Shown here one piece after another: positions 15,588 to 19,332 of a stretch of 19,332 nt of DNA; within the stretch, counting starts at the first letter, position 1, and every line of letters begins with the position of its first letter. The notes beneath the pieces are model-generated. The model was not told the DNA's origin. It worked only from the letters and a program-made list of their open reading frames with translations, and ran no database searches. The DNA comes from an uncultured Prevotella sp. (lineage in GTDB: Bacteria; Bacteroidota; Bacteroidia; Bacteroidales; Bacteroidaceae): NCBI GenBank assembly GCA_946999045.1, contig CAMQBR010000035.1, positions 1 to 19,332 on the forward strand. Direction: 5' to 3'. Made by a program: the position numbers and the translations under genes.

Positions 15588-16592
15588 ATGCGCTACATCG
15601 GCATACAAACTCAAATACGTCGCAACAACAGAATGAGTATTCTGTTGTTGCTTATGTTCCCCATTATTATCCTTGGCATGATATGGGTATTCTTAGCCTT
15701 GATTAACTATTTGGGTAATGGTTATTACGACCAATATGGGAATGTAGTTCATGTACTAAATATAAACACAGTAAACTATTATTTCATTACCACCATACCT
15801 TGGGTAATAATAGGCGTAGGCATCTGGTTTGCAATAGCCTACTTTTCTAATGCAGAAATGATAAGATACGCCACAAGAGCACGCCCCCTCGAACGGCGAG
15901 AGAACCCACGCATATATAATATGGTAGAAAACTTGTGTATGGCGTGCGGAATGAATATGCCTCAAATTAATATTGTTGACGACAATCAGCTCAATGCTTT
16001 TGCCAGTGGCATCAACAATAAAACATACACCGTGACACTTACTACAGGCATTATTAATAAACTAAATGACGAAGAACTTACTGGTGTTATAGCACACGAA
16101 CTCACTCATATACGCAACCACGACACACGCTTACTCATTGTAAGCATAGTCTTTGTGGGAATTGTTTCTACCATTATGTCGCTCGTTGTGCGTATGATGT
16201 ATTATACTCTTTGGACAAGTGGGGGATCACATCGTAACGACAACGAAAAGGGCAACGGATTATCAATAATTGTTATATTACTGGTAGGCTTTATATGTTG
16301 TACTATAGCCTATATTTTTACCTTGATTACACGCTTTGCTATTTCGCGTAAACGAGAATACGTGGCAGACGCAGGTGGAGCAGAACTCTGTGGCAACCCT
16401 ATAGCTTTAGCAAGTGCTTTGCGCAAATTGTCCGCAAATCCTGGCTTAAAAGATGTAAAACAACCCGATGTAACTCAACTTTTCATCGTTCAACCCAATC
16501 TAATGAAAAGTGGTATCATGGGCTTTATGAATTCTCTCTTCTCTACTCATCCAGATACAAAAAAAAGAATTGCCATACTGGAGCAATTTTAA
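15588..16592 (+). CDS. HtpX-like M48 membrane zinc metalloprotease
   Basis: An inner-membrane zinc protease of family M48, a group that degrades misfolded membrane proteins. The 334 residues include two N-terminal membrane segments (about 17-42 and 66-87), the zinc motif AHELTHI with HExxH at 170-174, the third ligand in SRKREYVADAGGA (Glu257) and two further membrane segments between them (about 181-203 and 225-248). NQLNAFASG (133-141) is the conserved substrate-strand region. The 65-residue N-terminal part is longer than that of E. coli HtpX and contains a periplasmic-looking loop (YYDQYGNVVHV). Gene order lemA-htpX is a common pairing. The stop codon TAA directly abuts a copy of the repeat-family terminus. 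Confidence 0.9.
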   Translation: MRYIGIQTQIRRNNRMSILLLLMFPIIILGMIWVFLALINYLGNGYYDQYGNVVHVLNINTVNYYFITTIPWVIIGVGIWFAIAYFSNAEMIRYATRARPLERRENPRIYNMVENLCMACGMNMPQINIVDDNQLNAFASGINNKTYTVTLTTGIINKLNDEELTGVIAHELTHIRNHDTRLLIVSIVFVGIVSTIMSLVVRMMYYTLWTSGGSHRNDNEKGNGLSIIVILLVGFICCTIAYIFTLITRFAISRKREYVADAGGAELCGNPIALASALRKLSANPGLKDVKQPDVTQLFIVQPNLMKSGIMGFMNSLFSTHPDTKKRIAILEQF

Positions 16593-16640
16593 GGGCGGTT
16601 CTATAAATTAATTACTATATACGATAGTAATTTATACCCC
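16593..16640 (+). repeat. Solitary left-end sequence of the repeat family with adjoining hairpin
   Basis: GGGCGGTTCTATAAATTA starts on the base after the htpX stop codon. It is followed by an inverted repeat, ATTACTAT (16610-16617) with ATAGTAAT (16623-16630), and a C-run at 16637-16643. No right end of the family follows. The hairpin may help end the htpX transcript. Confidence 0.6.
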
Positions 16641-16650
16641 CCCAAAAAAA

Positions 16651-16690
16651 TACCAAGTTTTAGGTATGGCTTTCTTTTTATTATTTTTTT
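16651..16690 (+). terminator. Possible weak terminator after htpX
   Basis: ATACC and GGTAT flank an 8-nt loop, and a T-rich tract follows (CTTTCTTTTTATTATTTTTTT). The stem is only 5 bp, so this is tentative. Confidence 0.35.
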
Positions 16691-16703
16691 TTATCACATT
16701 ATC

Positions 16704-16734
16704 TTTGCAATCAGAAAGAAATAAACTATATTTG
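16704..16734 (+). promoter_or_regulatory. Promoter of the T9SS-tail protein/CDC-like operon
   Basis: TTTG (16704-16707), a 19-bp spacer and TATATTTG (16727-16734) fit the Bacteroidota consensus. The upstream TATCTTTG (16700-16707) is itself a TAnnTTTG box and could act as a second, earlier -7 element. The leader before the ATG at 16897 would be about 155 nt. Confidence 0.65.
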
Positions 16735-16896
16735 TGGAATAAAAAAACTGGATAGCAATATTACACTCTCTTTTTGTGTTGATAAGAGATGTTTTTCAAA
16801 CTTAAAGTAGTAACCAGTATTGATAGATTAACTTTTTACAAACCAATTATCAGTATACTCATCGTCAACTTATTTTACATTATAAAAACCAAAGAT

Positions 16897-17376
16897 ATGA
16901 TAAAATCTAAAAAAATGTGGATAGCCCTCGCTTTTGCCTTGGCTTTCTTCGCTAAAGCACCAGTGTACGCTTTAGAAAAACTTGTATTTGTCTTACAAAA
17001 CGGACAGAGCATTACTTTCGCCTTGTCCGACCGCCCAACGCTTACCTTTGAAGGAGACAAATTAGTGGCGACAAACAATAAAGGCGAAAAGAAAGAAATA
17101 GCATTAAATCAAGTAAAAGATTATTCTATTCAAGACGAAACAACAGGTATAGAACAAACCCCTATCAGCACCGACAAGCCCACCTTAGCAAACGGACACG
17201 TTTACTATGAGGGATTAAAAGAAGGTGTATGGGTACGTATCATAGCCATGAACGGTCAAGAAATCGCACGCCACCAAGCTCCAGCAAATGGTAAATTAGA
17301 CATTGACCTTACCACACTGAACAAAGGCGTTTATATTATTCAAGCAGGGAAAAATACCATTAAGATAACTCGTTAA
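16897..17376 (+). CDS. Small secreted protein with a T9SS type A-like C-terminal sorting domain
   Basis: A 159-residue exported protein of unknown function. I start it at the ATG at 16897, which gives the signal peptide MIKSKKMWIALAFALAFFAK with cleavage likely after VYA (residue 25). A start at 16789 would add 36 residues before the signal peptide. Residues 26-80 form a beta-rich stretch (KLVFVLQNGQSITFALSD, PTLTFEGDKLVA). Residues 98-159 look like a type A Por-secretion tail: VWVRIIAMNGQEI, IDLTTLNKGVYIIQAG, then NTIKITR at the very end. Known tails of this type direct cargo through the type IX secretion system to the cell surface. It lies 31 bp upstream of the CDC-like gene and is likely cotranscribed with it. 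With so little sequence besides the tail, it may act as a small surface or partner protein. Confidence 0.7.
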   Translation: MIKSKKMWIALAFALAFFAKAPVYALEKLVFVLQNGQSITFALSDRPTLTFEGDKLVATNNKGEKKEIALNQVKDYSIQDETTGIEQTPISTDKPTLANGHVYYEGLKEGVWVRIIAMNGQEIARHQAPANGKLDIDLTTLNKGVYIIQAGKNTIKITR

Positions 17377-17407
17377 AACATTTTAAATAATTTCTAAACG
17401 ATAATAT

Positions 17408-19150
17408 ATGAAATCTAAAATTTTACTTGCAACAGCACTATTTGGATGTGTTTTAGGTGCAGGAGCACAAAACTACACCATGAAGGTGCAAACAAAAGAC
17501 AAAGGTCTTCAAATTATTAAGGCTTCTGATATTGAAAAGGTCACATTTGAACCAGCAAATGGTGATGTAGAAACCATTGGTGCCAATAGAATGGAAACCT
17601 ACTTAAAGGGATTACCCATTGCTAATGGCTTAGCAAGAGATAACGGTAGTGTACTTATATCGGGAAAAGGAGAGCCTGTTAATTTAGGCACGGAAACCTC
17701 TAATAAGGTTCCAGGTGAAGATATAAAGGGACTTCCTGGCTATTGGGTTACCAAAACTACCAAATACAAACTGACGACAGGCTACAACGAAATAGCTTTA
17801 TTTAACCCCACAGCTGACATCTTGTATCCAGGATGCGTCTTGAAAGGAAACACCATTGCCAATGGAACGTATGCAGCTATAACCGATGCACAGACGGGTC
17901 CTGTAACTTTTTCCTTAGGTCTTGCACCAGAAAATAAGCAAGATATAAGCCGCTGTACGCAAACATATCCTAACATTCGCATGAGCGACTACCAAAAAGC
18001 AATGGCAGAATGGGCTAATATGACCTTCCGTGATTGCTCAAACGTACTAATAGAAGACATCCATAAGGTTGACAACGATAAAGAATTCGCATTCAAATTC
18101 GGTTTTGGCGTAAAGAGTCCTATCGTTGATGTTGCCAGCAATCTTGGACTTGATTTTAATAAAAGAAAGCATCACCTAATTGCAAGAATTATTCAAAAAG
18201 GTCCGAGCGTAACAGTTGATTTTCCACGAAGTGGTACTCTTTTGGAATCTGTGCCAAAGGATCTGCTTGACGATTATCAGCCCGTCTACGTTTCATCCAT
18301 CAACTATGGTCGCATGCTCTTTATCTGTTTGGACACCGATGCTAAAGAGACTGATGCCAACCAAGCACTTGAATTTGCTATCAAGAAGATTAAAAACAGT
18401 GGTGTTACCATTGATGCAAACGAAGAAATGAAATATAAAAATGTCATGTCGTGCAGCGACATGAAGATTACTATTCTTGGTGGTAGTAAACAATTCCAAT
18501 CTTTGGTTGCAAATGCCGACCTTGAAGCAGTAAAGAAATTCTTGTCTACAGACGTCCCCTTCAATCAGTTATACCCCGTAAGTATGCAGCTACGCTTTGT
18601 TTCAGACAATTCTGTGGCTTGTGTGCAGTCAGCAAACGAAATAACACTGTCAGAGCAAAAATTTGTAAAAGACTTTAAACGATTGGTTGTAAAACTTAAA
18701 GTTACAGATATTGAGGCTGATGGCGGCAAGGGACCTGCAATTAATGCGTATACCGTTATTCGTGGTACACTCGGCATAAAAAATAATACAACCGATAAAG
18801 AGCAAACTCTTTGGGATGCAACAAATGAACCTCCTTTATACTATGGACAAGGTAAGCGTAATATCAATTTGCAAGCATGTGTTAAATATAATTTTTTACA
18901 TAACGCCGAAGAAGAAGATTTGCAAGATATGTTAGAAGATAATTACATCGAATTTGTACCTCATCTTACTAACGCTAAAACTGCTTTCAGAGGCGTTTAT
19001 GAACACCAAATAAAAGTACCTCTCGATGAAGTTGTAAGAAGATTTGAGAACAATGAACCGTTAGTGCTCCGATTAAGTACTGGAAATGAAAAATGGATAA
19101 ATATCTATATTACCCCAGAATTGAGAGGAACTACCACACCTGGCAAATAA
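17408..19150 (+). CDS. CDC-like (thiol-activated cytolysin superfamily) pore-forming protein
   Basis: A 580-residue exported protein whose middle matches the cholesterol-dependent cytolysin fold. The signal peptide is MKSKILLATALFGCVLGAGA; LFGC is a poor lipobox, so cleavage after GAGA is more likely. CDC-like blocks in order are FNPTADILYPG (132-142), FGFGVKSPIVDVASNLGLDF (231-250), PSVTVDFPRS (266-275), PVYVSSINYGRMLFICLDT (292-310), the glycine pair in KITILGGS (353-360) and QLYPVSMQLRFVSDNSVACV (387-406). These parallel perfringolysin regions through domains 1 and 3. The C-terminal part (about 425-580) is beta-rich but lacks the undecapeptide ECTGLAWEWWR and the Thr-Leu cholesterol motif, so cholesterol dependence is unlikely. 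It is probably a CDCL protein of the kind known in Bacteroidota. It sits between the T9SS-tail gene and a probable C10 protease gene. Confidence 0.82.
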   Translation: MKSKILLATALFGCVLGAGAQNYTMKVQTKDKGLQIIKASDIEKVTFEPANGDVETIGANRMETYLKGLPIANGLARDNGSVLISGKGEPVNLGTETSNKVPGEDIKGLPGYWVTKTTKYKLTTGYNEIALFNPTADILYPGCVLKGNTIANGTYAAITDAQTGPVTFSLGLAPENKQDISRCTQTYPNIRMSDYQKAMAEWANMTFRDCSNVLIEDIHKVDNDKEFAFKFGFGVKSPIVDVASNLGLDFNKRKHHLIARIIQKGPSVTVDFPRSGTLLESVPKDLLDDYQPVYVSSINYGRMLFICLDTDAKETDANQALEFAIKKIKNSGVTIDANEEMKYKNVMSCSDMKITILGGSKQFQSLVANADLEAVKKFLSTDVPFNQLYPVSMQLRFVSDNSVACVQSANEITLSEQKFVKDFKRLVVKLKVTDIEADGGKGPAINAYTVIRGTLGIKNNTTDKEQTLWDATNEPPLYYGQGKRNINLQACVKYNFLHNAEEEDLQDMLEDNYIEFVPHLTNAKTAFRGVYEHQIKVPLDEVVRRFENNEPLVLRLSTGNEKWINIYITPELRGTTTPGK

Positions 19151-19179
19151 AAATAAGCATATAAACAAAAAAAAATACA

Positions 19180-19217
19180 CATAACCGCCCATTGCCTTTT
19201 GGCATGAGGCGGTTATG
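19180..19217 (+). terminator. Strong hairpin after the CDC-like gene, terminator or attenuator
   Basis: CATAACCGCC (19180-19189) pairs perfectly with GGCGGTTATG (19208-19217). An inner helix (CATTGCC-TTTT-GGCATG) extends it with one bulge. The sequence after it is T-rich (CATTCTTATCTTCTTTTT) but has no immediate T-run. The next start codon follows 18 bp later, so it could end the operon or reduce read-through into the next gene. Confidence 0.65.
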
Positions 19218-19235
19218 CATTCTTATCTTCTTTTT

Positions 19236-19332
19236 ATGACAAGAAAAATTCTTTTATCATCCTTTTTTACTTTCTTCTTTGCTTGCATCTTTGCCGCTCC
19301 TATAGGAAAAGACAAAGCATTACGCATAGCAA
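19236..19332 (+). CDS. Probable C10 (streptopain/interpain-like) cysteine protease, 5' end only
   Basis: The frame is open to the window end and encodes 32 residues. A signal peptide MTRKILLSSFFTFFFACIFA is followed by APIGKDKALRIA. An A-x-P/I-x-x-x-x-A-x-x-I-A start directly after the signal peptide is typical of the Spi-type propeptide of C10 cysteine proteases in Prevotella and relatives. The catalytic domain is not visible, so the call rests on this short match only. The start at 19236 is the only ATG in frame near the hairpin. Some other Bacteroidales secreted proteins begin in a similar way. Confidence 0.45.
   Translation, partial: MTRKILLSSFFTFFFACIFAAPIGKDKALRIA

Noticed and set aside
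16789..16896. N-terminal extension of the T9SS-tail protein
   Set aside because: The extra 36 residues precede a complete signal peptide starting at 16897, so the extension would bury the export signal.
17421..17450. Lipoprotein signal in the CDC-like protein (LFGC)
   Set aside because: Phe at the -2 position and only 13 residues before the cysteine are poor for a lipobox. The GAGA-Q site just after fits ordinary signal peptidase I, although lipidation cannot be fully excluded.

Overview
The window looks like a chromosomal segment of a Prevotella-like member of the Bacteroidales. The DNA is AT-rich. Most promoters that can be recognised follow the Bacteroidota pattern TTTG, about 20 bp, TAnnTTTG. 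Shine-Dalgarno sites are almost absent. There is a type IX secretion (T9SS) style C-terminal domain, and the proteins (MlaE/MlaF, LptB, MenA, hexameric GDH, FabI, LemA/HtpX) have Bacteroidales-type sequences.

Layout. Positions 1-42 hold the 5' part of a minus-strand tRNA-Val(TAC). A minus-strand group runs mlaE-mlaF-(repeat)-MFS transporter. Divergent from it is lptB, whose leader carries a roughly 258-bp repeat. A second divergent pair, an HD-domain protein (minus) and menA (plus), shares an 150-bp promoter region. gdhA and a short RlpA-like protein follow, then fabI. fabI converges on an MscS/YbdG-like channel gene at a shared terminator. A minus-strand two-gene operon encodes a PH-domain membrane protein and a PBP4-type D,D-carboxypeptidase. 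On the plus strand come a small lytic transglycosylase with a long structured leader, a lemA-htpX pair, and finally a toxin-like locus: a small T9SS-tail protein, a cholesterol-dependent-cytolysin-like (CDCL) protein without the cholesterol-binding signatures, and the start of a probable C10 (streptopain/interpain-like) cysteine protease cut off by the window end.

Two things stand out. First, a family of intergenic repeats (about 180-270 bp when near complete, plus fragments) occupies most of the gaps between genes. They have about 18-bp terminal inverted repeats GGG(C/T)GGTTCTAT(C/A)AATTA, a long central hairpin, and a movable internal module of about 60 bp. They encode no protein and resemble MITEs. 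One copy lies between the promoter and the start codon of lptB. Second, the CDCL locus at the right end combines a pore-forming-fold protein, a T9SS-tail protein and a protease, which fits an exported and possibly proteolytically activated antagonistic system. Most remaining genes are ordinary envelope and core-metabolism genes (phospholipid and LPS transport, menaquinone, fatty acid synthesis, peptidoglycan remodelling).
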